A stretch of DNA of 64,000 nucleotides from Halictus rubicundus (lineage: Eukaryota; Arthropoda; Insecta; Hymenoptera; Halictidae): contig NC_135161.1 of assembly GCF_050948215.1 (NCBI RefSeq), positions 3,816,830 to 3,880,829 on the forward strand, given 5' to 3'. Shown here in pieces: positions 20,779-31,518 of the stretch. A program made the translations under genes and the position numbers. Every line of letters starts with the position of its first letter. Positions within the stretch are counted from its first letter, which is position 1. The notes below the pieces were generated by a model, which worked only from the letters and a program-made list of their open reading frames with translations, had not been told where the DNA came from and did not search any database.

Positions 20779-23404
20779 GCGGATAAGGAGAAGAAGAAGA
20801 AGACCAAAAAGAAGGAGGAGCCGGCGCCGGCTCCTGCGCCGGAACCTGAACCAGCACCACCTCCACCAGAGGAGAAACCACCAACTGCTACTAGCACGCC
20901 GAAGGAATCTGGTTCGACTAGAGCGAGCAGTCGTGGTAGTCGAAAAGCAAAACGCTCTGGATCCAGCGTGTTTTCTATGTTTACTCAGAAACAGGTGGCC
21001 GAATTCAAAGAGGTAAGTTCCCGATCATTTCGGTCACATGTAACAGCTATAAAAAGAAAGGTATATGATAATTGAGGTGATTACGTCAGGTGATCCATCC
21101 TGTATATCAGGCCTGGGCAACTTCTTCCCCGCCGTCGCTTCACGATCCCCACCACCAGTGTACAGGTTCCCCCACCACTGGAGACTTCATATTACCCTAA
21201 CGTGCTTATATCTGTCCTGGAAACAGCCTCCTATATTCTAACCCCCGCCCCTTCTCCCACACTCTATACGAGCATGGTGGGTCTCAGGAGTGGGAAGAAG
21301 ACTCACATGTGGCTCGCGAACCACCAATTGCCCAGGCCTGCTGTATATGTGATATTGTGATTAGAAATTTTATATAATAAAACAATTTGAAAGTTGCAAA
21401 TATAATATTATAATTTATAATATTACTTTACAGTTTCAATTTCGTAGTATAAAAGTAACCAACTAGTGTTTGTATAAGGGGAAAAGTTGGCTTAAGCTAA
21501 GATATAATTTAATGTGCATGTAAATATATCATATACGAATAAAGTAGACACTCTGTTAATTATTATGATCGTGTTTCCAGGCATTCCAACTTATGGATGC
21601 AGACAAGGATGGTATAATTGGAAAGAACGACCTCCGTGCGGCTTTCGACCAAGTTGGTCGGCTTGTCACTGACAAGGAACTTGATGATATGCTAAATGAA
21701 GTTCCCGTCCCAATCAACTTTACTCAATTAATTAATCTGTTTGCAACCCGCATGTCCGGATCAGGTAACTATCAATTCAACAAGAATTTTCCTGTTATAA
21801 TACAATCAGTATTATAATTGATGGCACACACTTTAAATCAGAACTTTTTTATAAATGGGCCGAACGGCAAGTTTTTCTACCAAGCTAAATGAATTAGTTT
21901 ATTAAACATGTAGTAAAATTTTGGAAAAATTACGTTTGGTCAGAATAACGAAAGAAGAAGTATAAGTTGCTGTTTCTAACTTGTATTATTCGGGCTTGTA
22001 ACGAAAATTTTTAAAAAGTGTTTTGTAGAAACATATAAGTTATATACATGCTGAAAATTGTATCGAAATTGGTCAATTGATCTACGAGTTGTAAAGATTG
22101 AATATGGTGAAAATCACAGTTCCTCACGATTTTTATTCTATTATTCGGCGATTTTCATCATTTTTAACCGTTTATAACTCATAAATCAATTGACCAATTT
22201 CGCTGAAATTTTTACCACATATATAACTAATGTGAATCTGCAAAATACATTTTTTAAAGTTTCGCCACAAGACCAAATAATAAATTTATAAAAAACAACT
22301 TTCTCTATTTCTTTGGTAATTCAGACTAAACCCAATTTTTCCAAAATTTTTATTACGTATAATCTAGTAAACTAATCTATCTAGCTGAGCAGGAAAATTG
22401 AAGTCATGTGGTCCATTTCTAAAAATGTTATATTGATTTAAAGTGTGTGCCATCAATTGTGAGACTGCCTGTATACATTTTGAAATGATATTTAGTTTAA
22501 AATTTTTTAATATTTAATATTACAGTTACTTCTATCTGTCAACTGTAAACATGTAATATTAATTTCAATTGTCATTTTAGGTACCGATGATGATGAAACA
22601 GTAATAGCTGCCTTCACCACCTTTGATGTAGATGGTAAAATTGATGGCGAAAGGTGAGTAACATATTCCATTCGTTCCATAGCATTAACCCCTTGCAATC
22701 GAAACCATTTTGACTTCAAACTTACAAATTTTATCGAAACCAGAAATTTCACGTGGCTTAAAACATTTTACAAACAAGAAAAAGTAAAATTAAAGGCATT
22801 TACTTGAACCATATTTAAACTTTCAGCAATTTACCAATTACAAACAAATTTAGTAAAGTGAAAATTATTTCGAATTGTAGTACAGTAATTTTGAATGGCG
22901 CCTTCGCCGCTTGAGTGCCGATTTGATTGATTTTATCAAATATTGTTATATTGAGTTGAGTGGAAAGTTCGTTACATTTCGTGTCACAAGCTAATGCATC
23001 TAGTTTTAAATAATTGTACTTAGTGTGATTTTATTAAAATATGTTACTCCTTTTAGTACGTCTAAATTAGAGTATACATTTATTTACATATGTATGATGA
23101 CTTAACTTGTACGATCTAAGTCAGAGATATTCTGTTGACAATAATGTCTGATATATTACTCAATTTAAAACCTGAAACGCTAAAAATCAATTACCTGGTT
23201 TCAAAATAGAATGTTAAAGGTTCGAAAATAAACGACTCCTTTTCTTATAGATTGAGGCATGCCTTGATGACCTATGGTGACAAATTTACCGCGAAGGAAG
23301 TCAACGATGCATACGACAATATGTACATTGACGACAAAGGTTTCATCGATACGCAAAGTCTTATCGCGATGCTGACTGGTACGGGCGATGAAGATGAGGA
23401 TTAA
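20779..23404 (+). CDS. Mlc2: Myosin regulatory light chain, muscle type (Mlc2-like)
   Basis: Exons 20779-21012, 21581-21764, 22581-22653 and 23251-23404 join in phase and end at TAA 23402-23404, giving 214 aa plus an initiator Met from an upstream exon not found (family pattern M|ADKEKK). The N-terminus has a Lys-rich start (ADKEKKKKTKKKEEP) and a Pro/Ala-rich extension typical of insect flight-muscle RLC. SSRGSRKAKRSGSSVFSMF is next, probably holding the phosphorylatable serine(s). EF-hand 1 follows: DADKDGIIGKNDL supplies D-x-D-x-D-x-I-x-x-x-D for divalent-cation binding. Later EF-hands are degenerate (FDVDGKIDGERL; IDDKGFIDTQSL). It binds the myosin neck and tunes contraction. Introns carry a hAT MITE and a Tc1-type MITE. 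Length is close to the Drosophila protein. Confidence 0.93.
21108..21340. mobile_element. hAT MITE with 8-bp TSD (in Mlc2 intron)
   Basis: Inverted ends CAGGCCTGGGCAA and TTGCCCAGGCCTG enclose 233 bp, flanked by exact 8-bp duplications CTGTATAT (21100-21107 and 21341-21348), the hAT signature. Non-coding. Relative at 42981-43192. Confidence 0.9.
21807..22467. mobile_element. Palindromic Tc1/mariner-type MITE, copy 2 (in Mlc2 intron)
   Basis: Ends CAGTATTATAATTGATGG and the inverse of CAGTCTCACAATTGATGG, with GCACACACTTTAAATCA on both sides. The two halves are mirror images over most of 661 bp. Internal lines match 3192-3719. Sits wholly in the intron between 21764 and 22581. Confidence 0.75.
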
Positions 23405-24015
23405 CTTTAAGTGATCTAACATGATACAAACTTCTGTTAAACCTTTAACCATTGAAACAAAGTCTTGCATTAACGCCAGACTCGTGTGATTTGCTTCCAA
23501 AGGGTGAAAAGCAGCGATAAAGTAATCACAATCATTCCCTTTCCTTTGCTCTTCACTGGTAGATGTCTTCTTTTCCGAGGGAAATGTTTCAAATAATAAA
23601 AGTCCAGTAACAAATGATGAAAGATCACAGAACATTCTCCTGGAGGTAAAACAACGTATCTGCCGATAAACGAGGCTTTGAATATCCACATTATTGTTCG
23701 TATAATAAAATTACATAAAAAATTTCTAACAATCGTTTCAATTTGACCTATTCAGGAATATCATCATCAAATACATGGACAAATATATTTTGTGTAGCAA
23801 TTCCATATTATTTAACGAAACAAACGTTGATACTAGCGACAAACATGTCAGAAGAATTTCAAAAGCATACCTATATCGAATTATCAAGTTTTGATTCATA
23901 AGCGAAGAGATAAAGTTTAAGATGTTCGCATGTTTATATCCCTCGCGAGAACTTTGCTATTAAAGACTTAAAAGGATTGTAAATATTTCCGAAAAGAATA
24001 AACGGATCAAATTAT
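23405..24015 (+). other. Mlc2 3' UTR with polyadenylation signal
   Basis: Non-coding sequence after the Mlc2 stop. AATAAA at 23997-24002 is a good polyadenylation signal; an earlier AATAAA at about 23703 is a possible alternative. End of the transcript not observed. Confidence 0.5.
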
Positions 24016-24700
24016 CGGAACGCGTTTTGGTTATGTCCACTTAAGACATATTCTTTTTTTTTTTAATGTTTCCAAGTGGACGGAACCGTATTAGCCAGTC
24101 TGCAATTCGGTAAGGGAATTTCATTTCACCTTTGTGAAATACACTCTCAATATTACCCAGTCAGACAAACCAGGCAATGTCAGAAAGTCAGCAGAGTGTG
24201 CTAGACGATGTAGGCAGTGGATTTGAAGCGGGCAGTTGGTACAGCGCCCCCTAACTATCAAATATCTGTTACACCATCTACCGACGATTTCAGTAACTGC
24301 AACTCTTGCCAGTTTAGTTACAACGATAGCGACTATTTTTCATTACATTATAGAAAAACAGAAATTTATTCAAATTATAATTAATATATTATAATGTACT
24401 ATAATTAAAATAGTCGCTTTTAGCAAAACGAGGTATAAGAGTAGACCAATCACCATATGAGGCTTCGTGTCTCACACCAAAATAACTGTGACGGATGTCG
24501 ATAATGTGAATCTCTATTATAATATTGATTAATTGTAAATTTTGTAAAATAGTTTCGATTACTTTGTTAATATTCATTCGTTTGGTTGCCTACCAACGAA
24601 TTGCATTTGTATTCATCATGTTGAACCACTGCCAATAAAGTTACCAACAAACATTTAAACATTTCTAACCAATCTTCTTTAGAACTTTGAAAAAAGTTGC
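24016..24700. other. Intergenic with one GACGAGGTAT core
   Basis: No gene. AACGAGGTATAAGAGTAGAC at 24427, then CAATCAC and a GCTTCGTGTCTCACACC end, is a core copy of the dispersed repeat seen at 6631. Confidence 0.5.
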
Positions 24701-24941
24701 ATACTTACGATATTCATTCAGCACCATGGTGCAATGGCTGCATCGGCGCCAATCGTTTCCATCCTGGACTTCCTCGTGGCCTTATCGGCGATCAAAAAGG
24801 AATGTGCCTGGTATGTTGGCTGCGAAATTATGATAAACCGCACGACGGAATTGCCGATTTGCTCGTTTCGGATTATCCGGCGAGTGCACCAAGTCCACCG
24901 AGCGTACGCACCCCGCGGGATGTCATGCCGGGAAGCTCTTC

Positions 24942-25235
24942 GTGCGAGCATGGCATCGCCGCGGCTTCCGTAAGAGTGCCGTGCGTCGTTTCCGTAAGTG
25001 GACGGATGTATCTCCGAACCTGCTGCTGAACGACCTCATGATCGTACGCGAGGAGGACACGTACTGGCGTTTCGGTCAGGTAACCGCAGTCCATCCTGGC
25101 TTAGACACCCTCACTCGCGCTGTGACGATACAAACCGTGCTCGGACACATGCAGTGACCGATCGCGAAGCTGGTGTCCCTGCTAACCGGTACCGATGCTT
25201 ACGACACCGCAGTAACGACAGATATCCCCTAAGCG
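24942..25235 (+). pseudogene. BEL/Pao retrotransposon pol 3' end, broken
   Basis: The plus frame reads SPNLLLNDLMIVREED, RFGQVTAVHPGLDTLTRAV and TIQT. This matches the C-terminal DUF5641-type segment of Pao-like polyproteins (V-G-D-L-V-L-(I/V)-x-E-D ... G-R-(V/I)-x-x-V-H-P-G-x-D ... R-x-V-T-(V/I)-x-T). A TGA at 25155-25157 interrupts it; the same frame then gives PIAKLVSLL, the usual R-P-(V/I)-x-K-L ending, so the TGA probably replaced an Arg codon. The protease, RT and integrase parts are absent. The R1-clade cluster begins 80-90 bp downstream. Confidence 0.6.
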
Positions 25236-25326
25236 GTAGCATTTAAGCGTAAACGGTAAGACGCAGCTTGCAAGGCTTAGATTGTAACACGTAACCTTAA
25301 GGTGAGTTGTAAGGTACCACAGCGTC

Positions 25327-27034
25327 TCGATCGGGCCCAGGATGAGGTACCTGGGCCTGGTCATAGACGGCCGCTGGCGATTCGATGGACACTTCGAGCT
25401 CCTCGGCCCCCGACTAGAGAGGACGGCAGCCGCATTGGCGCGGCTGCTGCCGAATGTCGGGGGGCCGGATGTGAAAGTACGCCGCCTCTATGTGGAGGTG
25501 GTGCGGTCTATAGCCCTGTATGGGGCCCCCGTATGGCACCGCTCGCTCGAGGCCAGCACGCCCAGCCGCAAGCTTTTTGAAAGAGTGCGGCGGCGGCTGG
25601 CCTTGCGGGTCATACGGGGGTACCGCACCATCTCCACCGAGGCGGCGGGACTCCTCGCCGTGATTCCACCCTTCACTGTGGTGGCGGCGGAGCGGGCGAA
25701 GCTATACCACATCGCCCGCTCCTTCCGCCGCCCGCCGGGGGTGGAACTCACGCGCGAGGAGGAGTTGGAGCTCGAGGGCCAGAATCGCCAGGCCCGGACG
25801 GAAAGTTTATCGGAGTGGAGGGCGCTGCTAACGCCCTCCACACGTCCGATTGTCCGGGCCCTCCTGCCCATATTTCATATATGGTGCAGGAGGCGGGGAA
25901 GGTTGACCTTCCGCCTCACGCAGGTGCTCTCCGGCCACGGTTGCTTCGGAGAGTACCTGCATAGAATGGGGCGGGAGCCGACTACGCAGTGCCACCACTG
26001 CGGCGAAGATGTCGACACGGCGCGGCACACTCTCGAGGAGTGCCCTGCTTGGGCCGGGCCGCGCCGTGTCCTGAGAGCCGCAGTGGGCGGGTGGGACCTC
26101 GCGCTGTCGACCGTGGTCGACCACATGGTCGGCAGCGTGGGGTCGTGGAATGCGGTGGCCTCCTTCTGCGATGAAGTTATTCAGCAGAAGGAGGCCGCCG
26201 AGCGGGCCCGGGAACGGGACCCGGGCTCCGCGAGGAGGGTGTGGGCGCGGGGACGACCCCCGCGCCGACGTGTGCCCCCCAGGAGGGGGGCGGAGAGGGT
26301 AGGGAGGGCGCGGGGGTCTCCCCCGCGTCAACGTGTGCCCCCGGTGGTGGGGGGCGGAGTGGGGTTGGCGCGGGGAGTTTCCCCGCGCCCTGTTACGCCC
26401 CCACAACTGGGGGCTGCGTACTTGGGGGCCCGGGGTGTGAGCTGACCCGGGCCCCCGGGGGGGAGCATAGCTCCCCCCGTGATAGGCCGACACTCCCCGG
26501 GTTAGTTTCCCGGTGTAGGGGGGTGTCGGTCCGTCCCTCCCCGATTAGGGAGGGGGATACGTGGGGGGTTTGGGGAAAGGAAGGGTCGGGGCGTGCCGGA
26601 TCGCGCCTCCGACGGCCCTTCCTTCCGGTGGCGGCGTCTTCTTGTCTCGGCCGGGGCTGGTTCCTTCGGGACACCGGCCCCGAGCGGGACACGAAGACTC
26701 CGGGAGCTGTGGGTGGACCGAGCTGGGGCTCGGGAAGCCCAATCCGAAGGCTCCAGGGATGGGGACACCGGGCGGGTCCCTCCGCCCGGGGTCTTATAGC
26801 GTAGGCAGTGGGGGAGGTTAACCCCTCCCCCGGGGCATGATGATAGCTGGGAGGTGTCCTGTTGAGTACTCGCGTGATCCAGGCACCTCCCGTGTAGCTT
26901 AGGTGGGCGTGAGGTTTTAGTGGGTAGTCTCCGGGGGCTCGCCCCCCGGGGAGAATCCCACATAACCCCGGCTTCCCCCAGGGAGTCGGGGTATGTATAA
27001 AACATTTCCTCACGATAACAAAAAAAAAAAAAAT
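25327..27034 (+). mobile_element. R1-clade retrotransposon copy E1, 5'-truncated, poly(A)-ended
   Basis: Preceded by GGTACCACAGCGTC (25313-25326) and followed, after a poly(A) run at about 27020-27033, by the same 14 bp (27035-27048): a target duplication. Contains the end of RT, the zinc knuckle and a 0.6-kb GC-rich 3' UTR ending TAAAACATTTCCTCACGATA. By eye it is very close to the minus copy at 7234-8959. Confidence 0.88.
25342..26445 (+). pseudogene. R1-clade ORF2 C-terminal 367 codons, open
   Basis: Uninterrupted frame starting at MRYLGLVIDGRWRFDGHF. It runs through RRRLALRVIRGYRT, an E/R-rich linker and the knuckle CHHCGEDVDTARHTLEECPAW, then a long Arg/Pro/Gly-rich tail to the TGA at 26445. 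Missing: endonuclease, most of RT and the YxDD catalytic motif, so it is a dead-on-arrival copy although the frame is intact. The first ATG is an internal Met of the parent protein, not a true start. Confidence 0.82.
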
Positions 27035-27048
27035 GGTACCACAGCGTC

Positions 27049-27637
27049 TCCCACCATTGGGGGCGGTGGATTCGGGGGCTCAGGGTGTGAGCTGACCCCG
27101 GCCCCCCGGGGGGGGGGCGTAGCTCCCCCCGTGTTGTGACGACACTTTAGCTCCACCCTTGTGGGGGTTGTCGGTCCGTCCCTCCCCTAGGGGAGGGGGA
27201 ATCGTGGGGGGTTTTGGGTAGGAAGGGTCGGGGCGTGCCGGATCGCGTCTCCGACAACCCTTTCTTCCGGTGGCGGCGTCTTCTTGCCTCGGTCGGGGAT
27301 GGTTCCTTCGGGACACCGGCTCCGAGCGGGGCACGAAGACTCCGGGAGCTGTGGGTGGACCGAGCTGGGGTTGGGAAGCCCAATCCGAAGGCTCCAGGGA
27401 TGGGGACACCAGGCGGGTCCCTCCGTCCGGGGTCTTCTAGTGTAGGCCATGGGGAAGGCTAACCCGGGAGGTGTTCTGTTGATTACTCGCGTGATGCAGG
27501 CACCTCCCCTTTAGCTTAGGTGGGCGTGGGTTTTTAGTGGGTAGCCTTTTGGGGATTTTCCCCAGGGGTAGTCCCACATAACCCCGGCTTCCCCCAGAGG
27601 ACCGGGGCATGCGAAAAGCATTTTCCCACAAAAAAAA
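27049..27637 (+). mobile_element. R1-clade copy E2 (3' UTR only)
   Basis: 589 bp matching only the 3' UTR of E1 (shared lines: GGGGTGTGAGCTGACCC, GGAAGGGTCGGGGCGTGCC, TTTTTAGTGGGTAG), with a short A run (27630-27637). It is flanked by GGTACCACAGCGTC on both sides (27035-27048 and 27638-27651). More diverged from E1 than E1 is from the 7234-8959 copy. Confidence 0.85.
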
Positions 27638-27651
27638 GGTACCACAGCGTC

Positions 27652-28372
27652 GGGGCCAGCCGTGACAGTCAAGCGCTATTGGAAAGAATGCGGCGCCGGC
27701 TGGCCTTGCGGGCCATACAGGGGCACCGCACCATCTCCGCCGAGGTGGCGGGCCTCCTCACTGTAGTTCCACCGTTCCATTTGGTGGCGGCGGAGAGGGC
27801 GAAGTTATATCACATCGCCTGCTCGTTCCGCCGCCTGCCGAGAGTGGAGCTTACGCATGGGGAGGATCTCTGTTACGCGAGGTCCGGGCGGACATGTTTG
27901 CTGAGTGGTGGAGACTGTTCGCCTCCACGACACGTACGACCGTCCGGGCCCTGCTGCCCATATATTCGATATATGGTGCAGGAGACGGTGAAGGTTCACC
28001 TTCCGCCTGACGCAGGTGCTCTCCGGCCACAGGTGCTTTGGGGAGTACCTGCACAGGATGGGGCGGGAGCCGACCCAGGTGGCGCAGTGCCACCACTGCG
28101 GCGAAGATGTCGACAGAGTGCCCGGCGTGGGCCGAGCCGCGCTGGGTCTTGAGAGCCGCAGTGGGAGGGTGGAACCTCCCTCTCGCGGCCGTGGTCGGCC
28201 ACATGGCCGATAGCGCGGAGTCGTGGATGGCGGTGGCCTCCTTCTCTGAAATCGTAATGACGCAGAAGGAGGCCACCGAGCGGGCCCGGGCTCGGCCAAG
28301 AGGGTGTGGGCGCGGGGACGTCCGCGTGTGCCCCCCACTCGGTGGTGAGCGTTGGGTGGTAGGGCGCGGGTG
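27652..28372 (+). mobile_element. R1-clade copy E3 (coding fragment, 3' end lost)
   Basis: Starts directly after the third GGTACCACAGCGTC. Encodes a frameshifted piece of the same C-terminal region (ERMRRRLALRAIQGHRTI, AERAKLYHIACSFRR; the knuckle is shortened). The sequence stops near 28372 without 3' UTR or poly(A), where unrelated CACCAAAATTTGTCTCC-type repeat begins. Oldest-looking of the three. Confidence 0.75.
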
Positions 28373-28803
28373 ACACACCTTTGACTTTGGCACCAAAATT
28401 TGTCTCCAAATTCTTATCCATATGTTTCCGGGTTCGTCTGCGTTTGACTCCATTCCTAGAGGCTTCCTGATTTCGCATCAGATTCGTCCGCATACCTAAA
28501 TAACAAATTGAAACCATATTCCTAAAGTAATAACCCTTCGTCGGCCTCTCGCGCTGCTCGCAGCCCTGGCTCGTAACAATGTTAACTCACCATTCAGATC
28601 CAGCAATTCTTAGTGGATCATTCCCACATTATACAATCTTACCGCTCGGGTAGTATCAATTAAATCTATAATATTAAAGTTACGAGGCCGTTACAAACAA
28701 TAGGAAACCTTATCCTTCTATAAACTATAAACCGCTCGCCGGCCGCTTGGCTTAGGCTCGTAACAAGTTTTTTATTGTAAACTTTACATTGCAAAACTAG
28801 AAA
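28373..28803. other. Mixed repeat debris
   Basis: 28380-28440 resembles the interior of the CCCAGT-ended repeat at 49400 (ACCAAAATTTGTC, CATATG). Further right, GGCTCGTAACA occurs twice (about 28573 and 28755), bounding some 190 bp and suggesting an LTR or tandem remnant. No gene. Confidence 0.35.
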
Positions 28804-28906
28804 TTAACACTAAACCTACCGAACCGTAAAAGTAACTCAACCATGTTGTCTTATAAAAATGACGAGATTGAATTTATTTGGATTTTGTGCGGTTCGCATC
28901 ATAATA

Positions 28907-29775
28907 TTAGGTGTACCCGAAAGTAATGTCGTTACTGCGCATGTCAGTATTTGTTTAACATTTATCAGATAATTGTGTACTTTAAAGTCGTGCCAAAGAC
29001 ATTTTAAGGTTAAAGTGACTTGTTTACTTGTAAATAATTAAATCTTGAATTTATTTTTGCAAGTTTGATTGAAATGGCCAGCGAAATACCAGAAGAGGTA
29101 CACATTCGGCATTGTATGCTTTTTGAGTTTCACAAGGGTAATGACGCAACTGTTACTATCAAAAACATTTGCGATGTTTATTCAAGTGCATTAGACGTTC
29201 GTAAATGCCAAAGCTGGTTTTCTAAGTTCAGACCCGGTAATTTTGATCTTTCCGACTTGTATCGATCAAGAAGACCAACAACTTTAGACAATGACGTGTT
29301 AAAGGCGGAAGTGAAAGCGAATCCGTGTCAGACAATCGAGGAACTGTCAAACACTCTTAACCAGCATAAATCGACCATCCAAAGACATTTGGAGCAGATT
29401 GGTAAAGTAAGCAGAGCAGGTGTTTGGATCTCGCACAATCTGTCCGAAGAAAACAAAAGAAGAAAACCAAAGAAAAATTAATGAATTGGGGTGGGAGGTA
29501 CTGTTTCACCCATCATACTCGCCCGACAAGGCACCATCGGATTTCCATTTATTCCGATCGCTACAACACTTTCTATGTGACAAAAAATTTGAAAATTTGG
29601 CTAATATCCAAAATGTCCTCTCCCGATATTTTAAAAAACCAATTGATTTTTATCGATCCGGCATTAAAAATTTGCACACTAGATGGCAAAAGGTTGTTGA
29701 TAACGAGGGTGATTACATCATTGATTAAAACTAAAAACTTGTTAAAAAGACGACATTACTTTCGGGTACACTTAA
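28907..29775 (+). mobile_element. Mariner element, internally deleted
   Basis: Inverted ends TTAGGTGTACCCGAAAGTAA and TTAAGTGTACCCGAAAGTAA, with TA duplications at 28905-28906 and 29776-29777. 869 bp, against about 1.3 kb for a full mariner. It carries a broken transposase. Confidence 0.93.
29065..29728 (+). pseudogene. Mariner transposase, central catalytic part deleted and frameshifted
   Basis: The first frame (29065-29481) gives the DNA-binding half: an HTH region with IRHCMLFEFHKGNDA and the second helix set around TIEELSNTLNQHKSTIQRHL, then VSRAGVWISHNLSEENK. After a frame change the second frame (29420-29728) gives the C-terminus with HPSYSPDKAPSDFHLF, which contains the third Asp of the DD34D triad. 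The segment with the first two catalytic Asp residues is missing. It cannot catalyse transposition but could retain end-binding. Confidence 0.9.
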
Positions 29776-29920
29776 TACATGCTCTACTAAATATATTTAT
29801 TTTATCATTTCCCACGGAAGCATCTTTATAATTTCAGTAATTGTAAAATAAAAAATCTGGAACCGGTCATTTGGACCGGCGGTTGTAGGTGTAGTGTTAA
29901 TGAAGTTCTTGAGTACTATC

Positions 29921-30030
29921 ACAGACGAGGTATAAGGATAGACCTATCATCCAATGCATTTTCGTGTCCAACGTTTTTGAGGTCACGTAACCCCATTACC
30001 ATTTTCGTGTCACATCCTGTATTACCAACT
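29921..30030 (+). repeat. GACGAGGTAT dispersed repeat copy
   Basis: ACAGACGAGGTATAAGGATA, then GACCTATCATCCAATGCATTT and TCGTGTCC; next GAGGTCACGTAACCCC, CATTTTCGTGTCACATCCTG and CCAACTGGAACTAA, in the same order as 6684-6820 and 59323-59460. Confidence 0.7.
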
Positions 30031-30739
30031 GGAACTAAAATCTGCTGACAGCGTCGTTAGTGGTAGGAATTAAAATTAAAAATAGCTATATATATAGTCA
30101 CTGCAGTCTCGCGAATACAATAGAATATTGTTTTCTAAAACGCTTTAACGATTTCAAATACTAATTTCGGTTATGATTAGTTAAACTTTATGTTGGGTAT
30201 AAATAACAAATGAATGAAACTGTACGTACAATACAGAATATGTTTAACTGCAAAATTCGAAATGTTGTAAACAGCCAAATATTAATATGTACTTTATAAA
30301 TGTAACGTATACGCGAATAAATTCATTGTTCAGAACTGTATTGTTATTGTTATAGGATGACATCATTTTGTTCCTATTATTAATTAACTACATTGCTTTG
30401 AACAGTAATTATTATATAAATATTTTTTAAATGGTTTTTATGAAAATTTTCATGAACATTACAAGACAAATGTTTTAATAACTTACTAAAAACTACAAAG
30501 CCAAGCTTTCAACGTAACTTGGTTATATATAAATAACCTTTTGTAATTTTGAAATTTGAACACCAATTATTACTATATTTGTTAACAATAAATAAAAGAT
30601 TCGTCTTAACATCAGCTACAACAATATGTAATAAAAAATACTTAGTTTTATATTTACTTAAAAAATTAAGATGACCATAATTTTTTATCAAAAAAATTTT
30701 TGTCTATTGGGATTTATAGATAACTGAGTATCGATTAAC
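30031..30739. other. AT-rich, nothing recognised
   Basis: No gene, repeat or structured element found. Confidence 0.3.
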
Positions 30740-31037
30740 TTTTGTTGGAAACATTATTCTGCCAGATTATCCGAAATGTTTAAAACATCCCCAGATGGCT
30801 TCTTTTGGGTCACTGAGATCTTGGTTGGTGGCCCGTCGAGAAATTTTCCGAGTGTGGTACTCGCGAAATTATCGTACATAATTCCTTATGCGTTGCTTCC
30901 TGGGTATCTTCTGAAAGATTTCCGATGGATAATAGGATGCTTTCTACCACATCAGCACCTTGTATGAGCACTTTGTGTACAGTTACCAATATATAATACC
31001 ATGGATATAAATTCATTCCCCGATGCTCTGTGTGCAA
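30740..31037 (-). pseudogene. Possible transposon-encoded protein fragment
   Basis: The minus frame contains VHKVLIQGADVVESILLSIG then NLSEDTQEATHKE. It resembles the LLPIGQLSEEAQEARNKD-type segment I associate with a protein common in insect transposons. Too short and unsupported for a firm family; it lies near a broken DDE transposase on the other strand. Confidence 0.3.
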
Positions 31038-31518
31038 CTCGTGCTATGTACTCCAACTCTTCCGGGGTGTACTGCGTCAACAGGCTTTCTATTTGCCCGC
31101 GATTTATCATGTCACTTGCCTCAGAAAACCCTTTTTTTGGTCGTCCACCTTCACTGCGTCCTTCAAATTCAAACAGTGGTTGTTCAAACCAATCGGGACA
31201 TTTTAAAAGAAATCTATCAACATCGCGTTCGTTGTTCTTCCATTTTTTTACTAAATTGATAGAAAATTGTTTAATTATTTTTCTAACAAAATCTTCTGAC
31301 GTCTATCAAAATTTTCAAAATTACATGTCTGAGCCACATATTCATAAATTGAATTTTGGACACCAACACTACTAGACGCACAGATGTTATTTCTATCTCG
31401 AAGAAATTGAAAGATGTCCCTCCCTACAAACAATCAAGATTAATGTAGAATACTTTGCACAAGTGTTCATTAGATTTATCTAAGAATTTCGCAGTATTTC
31501 GTTCGTAAACAAATTTAT

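Larger units (their letters stand above)
28804..29900. mobile_element. piggyBac-like MITE interrupted by a mariner
   Basis: Bounded by TTAA on both sides (28804-28807, 29897-29900), with inverted ends TTAACACTAAACCTACCG and TTAACACTACACCTACAACC. Next to the right end is the ACCGGTCATTTGGACCGG line shared with 46422 and 59644. Without the inserted mariner the element is about 230 bp and non-coding. Confidence 0.75.

Noticed and set aside
26393..27013. 206-codon minus-strand open frame
   Set aside because: Antisense shadow of the E1 3' UTR, equivalent to the frame at 7255-8040.
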